Origin: Pseudomonadota bacterium
GTDB lineage: Bacteria; Pseudomonadota; Gammaproteobacteria; Burkholderiales; Gallionellaceae
Direction of reading: 5' to 3'
Length of the DNA: 61,406 nt
NCBI GenBank assembly: GCA_021783995.1
Contig: JAJXTH010000002.1
Location: 98,976 to 160,381 of the forward strand
Below, one piece after another: positions 34,843 through 44,419 of the stretch; within the stretch, counting starts at the first letter, position 1; the number at the start of each line of letters is the position of its first letter. Made by a program: the position numbers and the translations under genes. The notes under the pieces were generated by a model that worked only from the letters and a program-made list of their open reading frames with translations, searched no databases and was not told the DNA's origin.

Positions 34843-35790
34843 TCAAGCCACCCGGTTGACGGGATGGCCAGCGACAAAAGCCTCTATGTTGTCTATCAGT
34901 TGATCGGCGAGCGTCTGCATCGCCGATCTGCCCGACCATGCGATGTGAGGCGTCAGTATGAAATTGGGCAAATCGATTTCCAGCAGGGGATTGCCCTCGG
35001 AAGGAGGCTCCTTGCTCAGCACATCGAATCCTGCGCCGGCAATGCGCCCAGACAAGAGCGCATCGCGAAGCGCCTTCTCCTCCACCAGTCCGCCCCTTGC
35101 GGTATTGATCAGGAGCGCGCTTTGCTTCATGCGCTTAAATTCAGCCTCGCCTATCATGTTTCGAGTGGCATCATTGAGAGGCAGATGCAGGGTGATCGCA
35201 TCGCTTCTTTCGAGCACTTCATGAAACGGGGTATAGCCGGGCCGCACGCCCGCAACCCCCTTGTGCTCGGCTACCAGGACCTGCATGCCGAAGGCGCGCG
35301 CGACTCCTTCGACCGCGCGGCCGATTGCGCCATGGCCCACGATCCCGAGCGTGCTGCCATAAAGATCCATGACGGGATGGGTGAACAGACAGAACTGTTT
35401 TGCCTTCTGCCACTCCCCTCCCCTGATGTCTCCATGAAACGCAAAAAGATTGCGGCGCAGCGCAAGCAGCATCATGAAAACATGCTCGGGCACCGTATGC
35501 ACGGAATAGTTGCGTATGTTGGACACGACGATGCCGCGCTCCTTGCAGCATGCAAGGTCGATGTGATCAGTGCCTGTCGCGGCGACTGCGATCATCCCGA
35601 GTTTGGGCAGGCCATCGAGAATTTCCCGACGCAGCGCCACCTTGTTGGTGATCGCGATGGTTGCATCGTTCAGACGGGATGCGACTTCCCCGGGCGAAGT
35701 TGCGGGATAAGACTCCCACTGATGTGCAAATTTCGGGAGACGCAGATCCGCAATCAGCGTATTCGAATCGAGAAATACGATGTGCTCCAT
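34843..35790 (-). CDS. hprA: D-2-hydroxyacid dehydrogenase (glycerate/hydroxypyruvate type)
   Basis: 315 residues. NAD site GIVGHGAIGRAV (about 150-161) and the catalytic triad Arg in INTARGG, Glu in LSKEPP and His in TPHIAW are intact. Resembles hydroxypyruvate reductases that interconvert hydroxypyruvate and D-glycerate. It is the last gene of the run livK to hprA, 4 bases after the tartronate semialdehyde reductase gene, which supports a glycerate-related role. Exact substrate is inference. Confidence 0.82.
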   Translation of the reverse strand: MEHIVFLDSNTLIADLRLPKFAHQWESYPATSPGEVASRLNDATIAITNKVALRREILDGLPKLGMIAVAATGTDHIDLACCKERGIVVSNIRNYSVHTVPEHVFMMLLALRRNLFAFHGDIRGGEWQKAKQFCLFTHPVMDLYGSTLGIVGHGAIGRAVEGVARAFGMQVLVAEHKGVAGVRPGYTPFHEVLERSDAITLHLPLNDATRNMIGEAEFKRMKQSALLINTARGGLVEEKALRDALLSGRIAGAGFDVLSKEPPSEGNPLLEIDLPNFILTPHIAWSGRSAMQTLADQLIDNIEAFVAGHPVNRVA

Positions 35791-35794
35791 GGCA

Positions 35795-36667
35795 TCATTC
35801 GCCGGACATGCGCTCTATCACCTTGACGATCGCCGAAGAATCAAGCTCTGCATCATGCATGCCCATCAGCGCATTCAAGTGCTGTGCGACCAGCGCGGCT
35901 GCGGGAAGCGCAACACCCAGCTGGTGCGCTGTCTCCATCACGATGCGCATGTCTTTCTGATGCAGACCCACCTTGAAGCCCGGCCTGAAATCGTTGTCCA
36001 GCATGCGCTTGCCGTGAACTTCCATGATCCTGCTTCCTGCAAAGCCGCCCATCAGCGCCTCGCGCACCTTCCCGGGGTCTGCGCCATTACGGCGGGCAAA
36101 GGTCAGCGCCTCCGCAACCGCCTCTATGGTCACCGCCACCACGATCTGGTTGCATGCCTTGGCGACCTGGCCTGCACCGTTTCCGCCCACATGCACGATG
36201 TTCTTTCCCATGCATTCGAAAAGCGGTTTAACGCGCTCGAAAACTTCCATCTTGCCGCCCGCCATGATGGAAAGCGTGCCGTTGATCGCACCCGTCTCGC
36301 CGCCCGAAACCGGCGCATCCATCATCTCAAGCCCCTTCTTTTCCAGCCGCTCTGCGAACTGCTTGGTCGAGGTCGGCGAGATCGTGCTCATGTCGACGAT
36401 CACCGTACCGGGCTTTGCGCCTTCAACGATGCCCCGCTCGCCGAAGATCACCTGTTCGACATCGGGCGTGTCGGATACGATGGTGAAGATGACATCGGCA
36501 TGCATTGCCGCCTCGGCTGGTGACGCGCAGAACACGGCTCCCACATCGACGAGAGGCTTTGCGGCATCCGGGCGTCTGGCGTAAACACTCACGACATGTC
36601 CAGCCTTGATGAGATTCTGCGCCATGGGAGAACCCATGATGCCTGGACCGATGAAACCGACGTTCAT
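35795..36667 (-). CDS. glxR: 2-hydroxy-3-oxopropionate (tartronate semialdehyde) reductase-like
   Basis: 290 residues from the ATG at 36667, which has AAAGGAGG upstream. Beta-hydroxyacid dehydrogenase family: NAD(P) motif GFIGPGIMGSPMAQNL, substrate motif DAPVSGGETGA, and catalytic Lys in GQVAKACNQ. The segments VIFGERGIVEGAKPG and DNDFRPGFKVGLHQKD favour GarR/GlxR over MmsB (3-hydroxyisobutyrate dehydrogenase), though mmsA lies next door. It would convert tartronate semialdehyde to D-glycerate. LtnD-like sugar acid dehydrogenases are another relative. Confidence 0.8.
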   Translation of the reverse strand: MNVGFIGPGIMGSPMAQNLIKAGHVVSVYARRPDAAKPLVDVGAVFCASPAEAAMHADVIFTIVSDTPDVEQVIFGERGIVEGAKPGTVIVDMSTISPTSTKQFAERLEKKGLEMMDAPVSGGETGAINGTLSIMAGGKMEVFERVKPLFECMGKNIVHVGGNGAGQVAKACNQIVVAVTIEAVAEALTFARRNGADPGKVREALMGGFAGSRIMEVHGKRMLDNDFRPGFKVGLHQKDMRIVMETAHQLGVALPAAALVAQHLNALMGMHDAELDSSAIVKVIERMSGE

Positions 36668-36678
36668 GTCATCCTCCT

Positions 36679-38175
36679 TTAGCCCAGAGTCGGCATCGCC
36701 AGCGTGGATGTCTTCCTGTCGGATTGCTCCGGCCAGCGCGTGGTGACCGCCTTGGTTCTCGTGTAGAAATAAACCCCTTCCATGCCGTGCATGTGCAGAT
36801 CGCCAAACAGCGAGGCCTTCCATCCGCCGAAAGAGAAGAACGCCATCGGCACCGGGATGGGGACGTTGATGCCGACCATGCCGACCTCGATCTCGTTCTG
36901 GAAGCGCCTAGCCGCAGCGCCGGACGAAGTGAAGATCGCCGTGCCGTTTGCGTAGGGATTGCTGTTGATCAGGCTGATCGCATCGTTCATGCTTTCGGCG
37001 CGCAGCACGATCAGCACGGGGCCGAATATCTCCTCGCGATAGATCGTCATCTCGGTCGAGACATGATCGAAAAGCGTGGGGCCCACGAAATAGCCATCTT
37101 CGTAACCGGGAACCACGATGCCGCGTCCGTCCTTCACGAGCTTCGCACCCTCTGCAACCCCGCTGTCGATAAAGCCCACGATCCGGTCTCTATGCTGGCT
37201 CGAAATCACGGGGCCCATGTCGACGCCCTTCTGATCTCCCGGCCCCACCACCAGTTTGTCGGCCTTCTCCTTGAGCCTTGCGACCAGTGTATCGGCGATG
37301 TCGCCCACCGCAACCACCGTCGAAATAGCCATGCAGCGTTCGCCCGCGGAACCGTAGGCCGCGCCCATGATCGCATCCGCCGTGAAGTCGAGCGATGCAT
37401 CCGGCATCACCACTGCATGGTTCTTCGCGCCGCCCAGCGCCTGCACGCGTTTGCCGTGATGCGCAGCGGTCTCGTATATGTATTTGGCGACAGGAGTCGA
37501 TCCCACGAAGGAAATCGCGCGCACGTCCGGATGGATCAGCAATGCATCCACAGCCTCCTTGTCGCCCGGCACCACGTTGAAAACGCCGTCGGGAAGCCCT
37601 GCTTCCTTCAGCAGCTCCGCCATTCGCAGGCTGCATGAAGGCACTTTTTCGGAAGGCTTCAGGACAAATGTATTGCCACATGCGATCGCGATCGGGAACA
37701 TCCACATTGGCACCATCGCGGGAAAATTGAAAGGCGTGATGCCTGCGCACACGCCGACGGGCTGCAGCATCGAATGGCAATCCACGCCGCGCCCGACGTT
37801 CTCGGCATGCTCGCCCTTCAATAGATGCGGCGCACCTACAGCGAATTCCACGACCTCGATGCCGCGCTGCACCGAACCCGTCGCATCCTCCAGCGTCTTG
37901 CCATGCTCCTCGGAGGCAAGCTGTGCAAGTTCCGGACGATGCAATTCCAGAAGCTCACGGAACTTGTTCAGGATCCGGCTGCGGCGCAAGGGCGTCGTAT
38001 CGCGCCAGCCGGGGAAAGCCGCCTTTGCCGCCTCGACCGCAACATTCACATCCGCTGAAGTTGCGAGGGGCACATGGCGTATCGCTTTTCCTGTTGCAGG
38101 ATTATTGACCTCTGCAGTGCGGCCACCCAGGCTTGCGGTATGTTTGCCATTGATCCACAAGGATAACGTATCCAT
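36679..38175 (-). CDS. mmsA: CoA-acylating methylmalonate-semialdehyde dehydrogenase
   Basis: 498 residues from the ATG at 38175 (AGGAGA upstream). ALDH fold with FNFPAMVPMWMFPIAIACGN, ALGGAKNHAVVMPD and the nucleophile in GERCMAIS. The MmsA branch turns methylmalonate or malonate semialdehyde into propionyl- or acetyl-CoA without ATP. In valine breakdown mmsA pairs with mmsB; here the neighbour looks more like GlxR, so the aldehyde used may differ. Confidence 0.88.
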   Translation of the reverse strand: MDTLSLWINGKHTASLGGRTAEVNNPATGKAIRHVPLATSADVNVAVEAAKAAFPGWRDTTPLRRSRILNKFRELLELHRPELAQLASEEHGKTLEDATGSVQRGIEVVEFAVGAPHLLKGEHAENVGRGVDCHSMLQPVGVCAGITPFNFPAMVPMWMFPIAIACGNTFVLKPSEKVPSCSLRMAELLKEAGLPDGVFNVVPGDKEAVDALLIHPDVRAISFVGSTPVAKYIYETAAHHGKRVQALGGAKNHAVVMPDASLDFTADAIMGAAYGSAGERCMAISTVVAVGDIADTLVARLKEKADKLVVGPGDQKGVDMGPVISSQHRDRIVGFIDSGVAEGAKLVKDGRGIVVPGYEDGYFVGPTLFDHVSTEMTIYREEIFGPVLIVLRAESMNDAISLINSNPYANGTAIFTSSGAAARRFQNEIEVGMVGINVPIPVPMAFFSFGGWKASLFGDLHMHGMEGVYFYTRTKAVTTRWPEQSDRKTSTLAMPTLG

Positions 38176-38185
38176 CTTTTCTCTC

Positions 38186-38908
38186 CTAATGCGCCGCACC
38201 CAGATATGCCGCCTTCACTGCCGGGTCGTTCCTCAACTGTTCTGCGGGCCCATGCACCGAGATGCGACCGTTCTCCAGCACATAGGCGTAATCGGCAACC
38301 TCGAGCGCAGCGGCAGCAAACTGTTCGACGAGCAGCATGGTGATGCCACGCGACTTCAACTCACCTATGATGCGGAATACCTCCTTGACGAGCAGCGGCG
38401 CCAGTCCCATCGAAGGCTCGTCGAGCAGCAGCACATCGGGGTTCAGCATCAGTGCGCGTCCCATCGCGAGCATCTGCTGCTCTCCTCCCGAGAGCGTTCC
38501 CGCCAGCTGGTGCTCGCGCTCCTTGAGTCTCGGGAACAGCTCGAAAACGCGGGCAAGATCACCCTGCACGTCCCCCTTCTCCCGCCCGAAGGTGAGCCTG
38601 GGGAATGCGCCCAGCAGCAGATTGTCCGTGACCGAAAGCGTCGAGAACACACGCCTTCCCTCAGGCGAATGCGCAAGCCCTGCCTGGGCTATCCTGTTTG
38701 AAGGAAGACCGGCGATCGCTTTTCCGTTGAGCGTGATGCAGCCACTGGAAGGCTTGAGCATGCCCGATATCGCGCGCATCGTCGTGGTCTTGCCAGCCCC
38801 GTTGGATCCGATCAGCGAGACGACCTGCCCCTTGGGCACGGAAAAAGAAATGTCGTGCAAGACTTCGACCTTGCCATAGCCGGCATGCAGATTCTGTATC
38901 TGTAACAT
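38186..38908 (-). CDS. livF: Branched-chain-type ABC transporter ATPase LivF
   Basis: 240 residues. Walker A GSNGAGKTTTMRA, signature LSGGEQQMLAMGRAL, Walker B LLLDEPSMG. HAAT-family second ATPase. Starts 9 bases after the fused permease-ATPase gene. The family carries branched-chain amino acids, amides and also organic acids. Confidence 0.93.
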   Translation of the reverse strand: MLQIQNLHAGYGKVEVLHDISFSVPKGQVVSLIGSNGAGKTTTMRAISGMLKPSSGCITLNGKAIAGLPSNRIAQAGLAHSPEGRRVFSTLSVTDNLLLGAFPRLTFGREKGDVQGDLARVFELFPRLKEREHQLAGTLSGGEQQMLAMGRALMLNPDVLLLDEPSMGLAPLLVKEVFRIIGELKSRGITMLLVEQFAAAALEVADYAYVLENGRISVHGPAEQLRNDPAVKAAYLGAAH

Positions 38909-38917
38909 CATGGCTCC

Positions 38918-40849
38918 TTATGCGCCGCCGAGATAGGCGCCGATCACCTTTTCGTTGCTCTGTATTTCGGCTGGCGTGCCTTCCGCGATCTTCTGTCCGA
39001 AGTCGAGCACCGTGACCTTGTCGCATATGCTCATCACCACGTCCATGTGATGTTCGATCAGGATCACGGTGATGCCATGGCTGCGTATCTTGTCTATCAT
39101 CGCGATCAGCTCCTTGATGTCCGGCGCTGTCAATCCTGCGGCCGGCTCGTCAAGCAGCAACAGGCTCGGGTTCAAGGCCAACGCACGCGCGATCTCGAGC
39201 AGGCGCTGCTTGCCATAGGGCAGGTTGCGCGCCTCCTCGTTCGCGAGATCTTCCAGGCCTACGAAACGAAGCAGGCTCGCAGCCCGCACTTCCGCGGCAT
39301 GCTTTTCCCTCTTGCAGCGCGGTGTATTGAATACCACGTCGATGATGCTGTGGCGATAGGTGTGATGCAGCCCCACCAGCACGTTCTCTATCGCGGTCAT
39401 CTCGCCGAAGAGCTGCACGTTCTGGAATGTGCGGGCGATGCCTTCCCCAGCGATCGAAGACGGAGTCGCACCCGTGATGAGCTTGCCGTTGAACTCGATC
39501 TCACCCGAAGTCGGCTTGTAGATGCCGGTCAGCACGTTCATCGTCGTGCTCTTGCCGGACCCATTGGGTCCGATCAGCCCGTGCACGGTGCCCTTGGATA
39601 TCTGAAGGTTCACCTCGCTCAGCGCCTTCAGTCCGCCGAACTGCATCACGATGTTGCGCGCCTCGAGCAAAAATCCGTTCGCGGTCACGGCGTGATCCGG
39701 CACTGCCCAGACATGCTGCGTGTCGCCATGCTCGCCTATCAGGGTGTGGCGGTGTATCCACTGCGGCCTGAACTTCAATATGATGCCGCGCAGGAATCCC
39801 ATGATGCCGTTCGGAAGATAATAGACGACAAACAGGATCATCGCGCCGAATATCGTCAGCCTGTGGTCCGTGATGTTATCCATCATGAAGCCCGAGACAG
39901 CCAATGCAATCGTCGCAGCAAGCGGTAGTGCAAGCTGCTTTGCGGTGCGCTGACGCGTGACGAACGCATAGACCGCATAGACCGCCGTGAGCACCGCGAT
40001 TCCGATCGATATCTCTCGGAACAGGTCTATGTCGGACAGCACGTTGGGCAACATGACGACGATGATCGCGCCCAGTATCGGGCCGGTACGCGTCTTCCTT
40101 CCGCCCATGATGACCGCGAGCAGGAAAAGGATGGTCAGCTCGAAGTTATAGGTGTTGGGCGAGATGTATTCCTCGGAATAGGTGAACAGGGACCCTGCAA
40201 GACCCGCGAACGCGGCGCTCAGCACGAAGGCATAGACCTTGTATCCGTAAACGCTTACCCCCATGCAGTCCGACGCGATGGGGCTGTCGTGCAGCGCCTC
40301 GAATGCCCGCCCAAGATGAGACTTCAGGATGCGTTGAATCACGAACAGCGTTGCAATGAGCGCCACAAGCACGACGTAGTAATATTCGGTGCCACTGATG
40401 TGATGGCCGAACCAGACAGGCTTGCGCACGGAAAGTCCCAAGGGGCCGTTGGTCAGGAAATCCATCTCGTTGATGAGTATCTGGATGATCGTACCGAATG
40501 CCAGCGTCACCATCGCAAGGTAAGGTCCGCTCACCCTCAACGCTGGAAGCGCCAGCAGCGCACCGAACAGCCCGGTGATCACGATGCTGCCCGGCACCGC
40601 GAGCAGGAATGGCATAGCAAGCTTCGCATGCAGCACACCAGCAGCATAGGAACCGACACCGAAGAGCGCCGCATGGCCCAGCGAGACTTCGCCAACGTAA
40701 CCCACGACGATGTCGAGGCCCAGAAGCAGGATCGCATAGATGCCAATGACCACCATCAGATGTATGTAATAGGGATTGGACCAGAAACTCGGCAGCATTG
40801 CCGCAACCGCTATGGCCAGAACGGCAGCTATTTTCTTGCTCAAACTCAT
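38918..40849 (-). CDS. Fused ABC permease-ATPase (LivM-LivG)
   Basis: 643 residues from the ATG at 40849. Residues 1-370 form a LivM-type permease (GYVGEVSLGHAALFGVGSY), with extra helices at its end, and about 390-643 a complete LivG ATPase (GPNGSGKSTTMNVLTG; signature LPYGKQRLLEIARAL; LLLLDEPAAGL). There is no stop or frameshift between the halves, so the fusion is real in this sequence. Paired with livH and livF it makes a full transporter. Confidence 0.92.
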   Translation of the reverse strand: MSLSKKIAAVLAIAVAAMLPSFWSNPYYIHLMVVIGIYAILLLGLDIVVGYVGEVSLGHAALFGVGSYAAGVLHAKLAMPFLLAVPGSIVITGLFGALLALPALRVSGPYLAMVTLAFGTIIQILINEMDFLTNGPLGLSVRKPVWFGHHISGTEYYYVVLVALIATLFVIQRILKSHLGRAFEALHDSPIASDCMGVSVYGYKVYAFVLSAAFAGLAGSLFTYSEEYISPNTYNFELTILFLLAVIMGGRKTRTGPILGAIIVVMLPNVLSDIDLFREISIGIAVLTAVYAVYAFVTRQRTAKQLALPLAATIALAVSGFMMDNITDHRLTIFGAMILFVVYYLPNGIMGFLRGIILKFRPQWIHRHTLIGEHGDTQHVWAVPDHAVTANGFLLEARNIVMQFGGLKALSEVNLQISKGTVHGLIGPNGSGKSTTMNVLTGIYKPTSGEIEFNGKLITGATPSSIAGEGIARTFQNVQLFGEMTAIENVLVGLHHTYRHSIIDVVFNTPRCKREKHAAEVRAASLLRFVGLEDLANEEARNLPYGKQRLLEIARALALNPSLLLLDEPAAGLTAPDIKELIAMIDKIRSHGITVILIEHHMDVVMSICDKVTVLDFGQKIAEGTPAEIQSNEKVIGAYLGGA

Positions 40850-40850
40850 G

Positions 40851-41723
40851 CTAGACCTTCTTGATGACGGATTTTCCAAATATTCCGGCAGGCTTGATCG
40901 ACAACACCAGAAGCAGCAGAACCAGCCCGGGTACATCCTTGTATCCCGTGGAAACATAGTATCCGGTTGTTGTCTCGGCGATGCCCAGGATCAGCCCGCC
41001 TACGATCACCCCAAGGCCGCTGTTAAGCCCGCCTATGATCGCGACGGCAAATGCCTTGAGCCCAAGGGATACGCCCATCGTCGCTCCAGTGAGCGTGAGT
41101 GGCGCGACCAGCACGCCAGCGAAGGCAGCGGTCATGGAACTCAATGCGTAGGAGAAAGTGATCACCATGCTGGTATTGATGCCCATCAGTCCTGCGGCAT
41201 CGCGGTCGTTCGAAGTCGCAACCACCGCCTTGCCATAGATGGATTTCCTGTTGAAGATTTCGACGGCCAGCATCAGGGCAAGGGCTCCGACGACGACCAT
41301 GATTTCCATGGGCAAAATGTGGATGCCGAAAAACTGCAGCGGCTCCGTGGGCAATGGTGAAGGGAAGGGTATATCGTCATGACCCCAGATATTCTCGGCG
41401 ACATTCTTGAAGATGATCGCAAGAGAAATGGTTGTCATGATCCAGCCAAATTCCGATTTCGTCTTGATCGCGGGCCGAACACCCACGCGCTCCACCACCA
41501 CGCCCTGCAGTGCGCCGAATGCCAGCACCAAGGGCAACATCAGCCAGTAGCTCATGTGACCGACCAGCGTGAGCCCGACCAGAGCGCCCAGCATCAACGC
41601 CTCTCCCTGGCCGAAGTTCAGCGTTCCTGATGTGGCAAATGTGAGTTGATAGCCGAAGGCGATCAATGCGTAGATCATCCCCAGCGCGATGCCGCTGACG
41701 ACGAGTTGAATGAATACATCCAT
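40851..41723 (-). CDS. livH: Branched-chain-type ABC transporter permease LivH
   Basis: 290 residues, about eight membrane helices, with the LivH pattern GLALGMIYALIAFGYQLTFATSGTLNF-like start (VSGIALGMIYALIAFGYQL) and a closing AFAVAIIGGLNSGLGVIVGG. A GGAG lies 9 bases before the ATG. Ends 1 base before the fused livM-livG gene. Confidence 0.93.
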   Translation of the reverse strand: MDVFIQLVVSGIALGMIYALIAFGYQLTFATSGTLNFGQGEALMLGALVGLTLVGHMSYWLMLPLVLAFGALQGVVVERVGVRPAIKTKSEFGWIMTTISLAIIFKNVAENIWGHDDIPFPSPLPTEPLQFFGIHILPMEIMVVVGALALMLAVEIFNRKSIYGKAVVATSNDRDAAGLMGINTSMVITFSYALSSMTAAFAGVLVAPLTLTGATMGVSLGLKAFAVAIIGGLNSGLGVIVGGLILGIAETTTGYYVSTGYKDVPGLVLLLLVLSIKPAGIFGKSVIKKV

Positions 41724-41740
41724 AGTGCTAGCTCCATGCC

Positions 41741-41760
41741 GGGCCGGATTTCTCCGGCCC
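41741..41760 (-). other. GAAA-loop hairpin between livK and livH
   Basis: A perfect 8-bp stem GGGCCGGA/TCCGGCCC closed on the minus strand by GAAA, 8 bases after the livK stop. No T run follows, so it is not a simple terminator. It probably protects the livK transcript 3' end so that more binding protein than permease is made. Confidence 0.75.
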
Positions 41761-41768
41761 TTTGACGA

Positions 41769-42980
41769 TTACTTCTTGGGTTTGGCTGTGGTCTTTTCGC
41801 GAACCGCCTGACCCTTGTCGGCATCATAGGCATAAACCACGTGGCCGTTCTTGACCTCGCCCATCACCACCATGTTCATGGTGATCGCCTCGTGATCATC
41901 ATGCGTATAGGGATGGACATAGGTCGTAATCACGCCTTCGACGGGCGCATTCAGGTTCTCCAGCGCCTGGCGCACCTTCACGCCATCGGTATTGCCTGCC
42001 TGCTTGATCGCCGCAGCGAGCAGATACATGGAATCATAGCCCTGAGCAGCGGATACCGGAGATGGGATGCGCTCGATCTTGTACGCCTTCTGGTAAGCAT
42101 CGATGAAAGCCTTGCGCTTGGGCGTATTCGGATCCTGGATGAAGGTTTGGGGCATGCGCGCGCCGTCACCGTTCTTGCCTGCGTTGTCGATGAAGTTACC
42201 CATCGAAAGTGTCCAGCTTCCTATCATCGGGACCTTCCATCCCAGCTTCTCCATGCCGTTTGCGATCTGGGCCAGCTCAGGACCGATGCCATAGGTCAGG
42301 ATGGCCTGCGCGCCCGCCCCTTTGGCCCTCAAAAGCTGCGCTGTCATGTCCACATCCTTGATGTTGAACTTCTCTTCAGCGACCGGCTTCAGGTTTCTCG
42401 CCGCCAGGGCCTTTTCCAGATCCTCGCGACCCAGCTGGCCGTAGTTGGTCGAATCGGCAAGGATCGCAAGCTTGGTGAACTTCCTGCCTTCGACTGCCTC
42501 GCGGACGATCATCGCAGACTGGATCACGTCGTTTGCGGAAGTGCGGAAGATGTAGTTGTCGGGATATTCAGGAGGGAGGAACTGACGGGTGATGGCGGTG
42601 CCGGTTGCGACGTTGTTGATCACGGGTATCTTCGCCTCTTCGTAGAAACGCTGAGAAGCGAGCGCAACACCGGTATTGATGTAGCCCAGAGTGGCCACGA
42701 CTCTTTCCTTGTTGATCAGCTCCTGGGCAACCTGCACGCCGCGCTGGTTGTCTGCCTGGTCGTCACGCTCGACCAGCTCGATCTTGCGCCCGAGTATGCC
42801 GCCCTTTGCGTTGATTTCTGCTGCAGCAAGCCTGACGCCGTCGCGCATGGATACACCCATGGGGCTTGAGCCGCCAGTGTAAGGACCAGATACGCCTATC
42901 TTGATCACATCGGCTGCAAATGCAGTACAGGAAGTTGCCAACGCCAAAACGGCAACAATGGATTTGATTTTAAGGCTCAT
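41769..42980 (-). CDS. livK: Periplasmic binding protein of the Liv-type ABC transporter
   Basis: 403 residues from the ATG at 42980 (GGGAGA upstream). Signal peptide (1-23, ending TAFAAD), then the type I periplasmic fold: IKIGVSGPYTGGSSPMG, GGILGRKIELVERDDQ and VVATLGYINTGVALASQRF. Longer at the C terminus than LivJ/LivK and closer to the ligand-diverse HAAT binding proteins, so the ligand need not be an amino acid. First transporter gene, 74 bases after the DUF1537 kinase. Confidence 0.9.
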   Translation of the reverse strand: MSLKIKSIVAVLALATSCTAFAADVIKIGVSGPYTGGSSPMGVSMRDGVRLAAAEINAKGGILGRKIELVERDDQADNQRGVQVAQELINKERVVATLGYINTGVALASQRFYEEAKIPVINNVATGTAITRQFLPPEYPDNYIFRTSANDVIQSAMIVREAVEGRKFTKLAILADSTNYGQLGREDLEKALAARNLKPVAEEKFNIKDVDMTAQLLRAKGAGAQAILTYGIGPELAQIANGMEKLGWKVPMIGSWTLSMGNFIDNAGKNGDGARMPQTFIQDPNTPKRKAFIDAYQKAYKIERIPSPVSAAQGYDSMYLLAAAIKQAGNTDGVKVRQALENLNAPVEGVITTYVHPYTHDDHEAITMNMVVMGEVKNGHVVYAYDADKGQAVREKTTAKPKK

Positions 42981-43054
42981 ACATATTCTCCCATTAAGGT
43001 CCATCAAATGTAACAACGCAGGCTCGCTATGCCCATCTTATTGAGGCGATTCTA

Positions 43055-44395
43055 TCAGTTAATTTCGTCCTGCAGATTCATTCCTGTCAATCTGGCATAG
43101 GCTGACGCCAGTGCGCGATCATCGCCCACGTTTCCGGGAAAAATCACCACAGGAAGATACGGATAGCGCGGATGATCTTCAGGACATCGCACCACCGAAC
43201 ACCCTGGCAGTATCTGACCCAGCACGCGCGACGTGCGAAGCGCAAGCCCCTTGCTCAACACATCGTTCGAGGTGATGCCGCCCTTGCTGATCAAAAAACC
43301 TATCGTCAGAGGCAGATTGCGCACCACATCCATCAGAAATTCCGAGACCCTGTCGCCGAATGCAAGGCGTGCAGCCTGATCCGAAAAGCGCTTTTCGACT
43401 CGCGACGTGTACACGACCGGCGTCAAACCCTGGGCATGGCTATTCTCGCATTTTGATACCGTCTCTCGAAGCAGCTCCTCGCGCATTTCATCCAGCCTCT
43501 CGACATCCACTTCGATGGGCGATATTCCAGGCATCCTCAGGAGATGCTCAAGCTGCACCGTGGTCTTCTTGACATGAGAGCCCACGATAACTGCGCCTGG
43601 ACGCGAATTTCTGACGTATTGCGCCATGTCTTCTGCCGCGACAGGCTGCGTCGGCAATCCCGAAAGCGCAGTGAGCAGGCTTGCTGCACTTCTGAACAGG
43701 AAACGCTTGCCGCGAGCCGCCGCTTCCCGCAACTGTGCTGCAAAATGATCGAGATCGGATTGCGACTCAGCATCGACCACGCAGCAGGCATTGCCATGCA
43801 AATTCATCAGGCGCTTCATGCTTTCCCCCCGCACGTCAGAAAGCAGGAATCGCTCGACGCTGCTTGCCCTGATGCGCCCCCTGGTCTTTTCCTCGACATA
43901 GTCCGGAAGGTAGCTGTATTGGTAGCCGAACACCGAATCCTTCGCAAACTCGGTCTCATGAACGGGCGTCTCGCGCCCTTGCACCATCAGGTAATGCACG
44001 CTGTCACGGGTGATACGGCCGCCTTCGAAAAAGGCCGGCACCAGAAAATGCGCATCGAAAGGACCCAGCTCTTCGGCGATCGCGTCCGTCTCGACCGGAT
44101 AATGCCCGCGCAGCGTCGAATCGGAACGGCTGACCAGGATGGGATTGACTTCATGCCCTTCCTCTTTCAATTCAAGCAGCGCCAGCTTGAGATTTTTGCA
44201 TACCTCTTTCGTGACTTCTGCAGCAGGCCTTGCTCCCATGCCGCGCGTATTGGTCAGCACGAAGAAGAGCGGGGATGCGTCGAGGATCGCTTCCTTCAGC
44301 GTTGTCACATCCCAGCGCGTGAGAAGCAGACAACTGTGTACCGTCTGCGACCCCGTCGGGTCGTCATCCAGAACGATGATCTTGGTATCAAGCAT
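43055..44395 (-). CDS. Four-carbon acid sugar kinase family protein (DUF1537)
   Basis: 446 residues with both halves of the family: N-terminal IIVLDDDPTGSQTVHS and LVSRSDSTLRGHYPVETDA for the substrate; C-terminal FLISKGGITSNDVL and VIFPGNVGDD for ATP. Characterised members (OtnK, DtnK, and OiaK for oxo-isoapionate) phosphorylate oxo sugar acids. The usual partners OtnC, OtnI or PdxA2 are absent; in their place is a phosphoketolase-like gene 24 bases upstream. Substrate therefore unknown, but it is surely part of this catabolic operon. Confidence 0.87.
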   Translation of the reverse strand: MLDTKIIVLDDDPTGSQTVHSCLLLTRWDVTTLKEAILDASPLFFVLTNTRGMGARPAAEVTKEVCKNLKLALLELKEEGHEVNPILVSRSDSTLRGHYPVETDAIAEELGPFDAHFLVPAFFEGGRITRDSVHYLMVQGRETPVHETEFAKDSVFGYQYSYLPDYVEEKTRGRIRASSVERFLLSDVRGESMKRLMNLHGNACCVVDAESQSDLDHFAAQLREAAARGKRFLFRSAASLLTALSGLPTQPVAAEDMAQYVRNSRPGAVIVGSHVKKTTVQLEHLLRMPGISPIEVDVERLDEMREELLRETVSKCENSHAQGLTPVVYTSRVEKRFSDQAARLAFGDRVSEFLMDVVRNLPLTIGFLISKGGITSNDVLSKGLALRTSRVLGQILPGCSVVRCPEDHPRYPYLPVVIFPGNVGDDRALASAYARLTGMNLQDEIN

Positions 44396-44419
44396 GAGAG
44401 CTCTCCAGTGAGATCAGCA

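Noticed and set aside
35795-38175. mmsA plus the beta-hydroxyacid dehydrogenase as a standard valine-degradation mmsAB pair.
   Set aside because: The reductase looks more like GarR/GlxR, and the pair sits among glycerate and sugar acid genes. Not excluded, but not the best reading.
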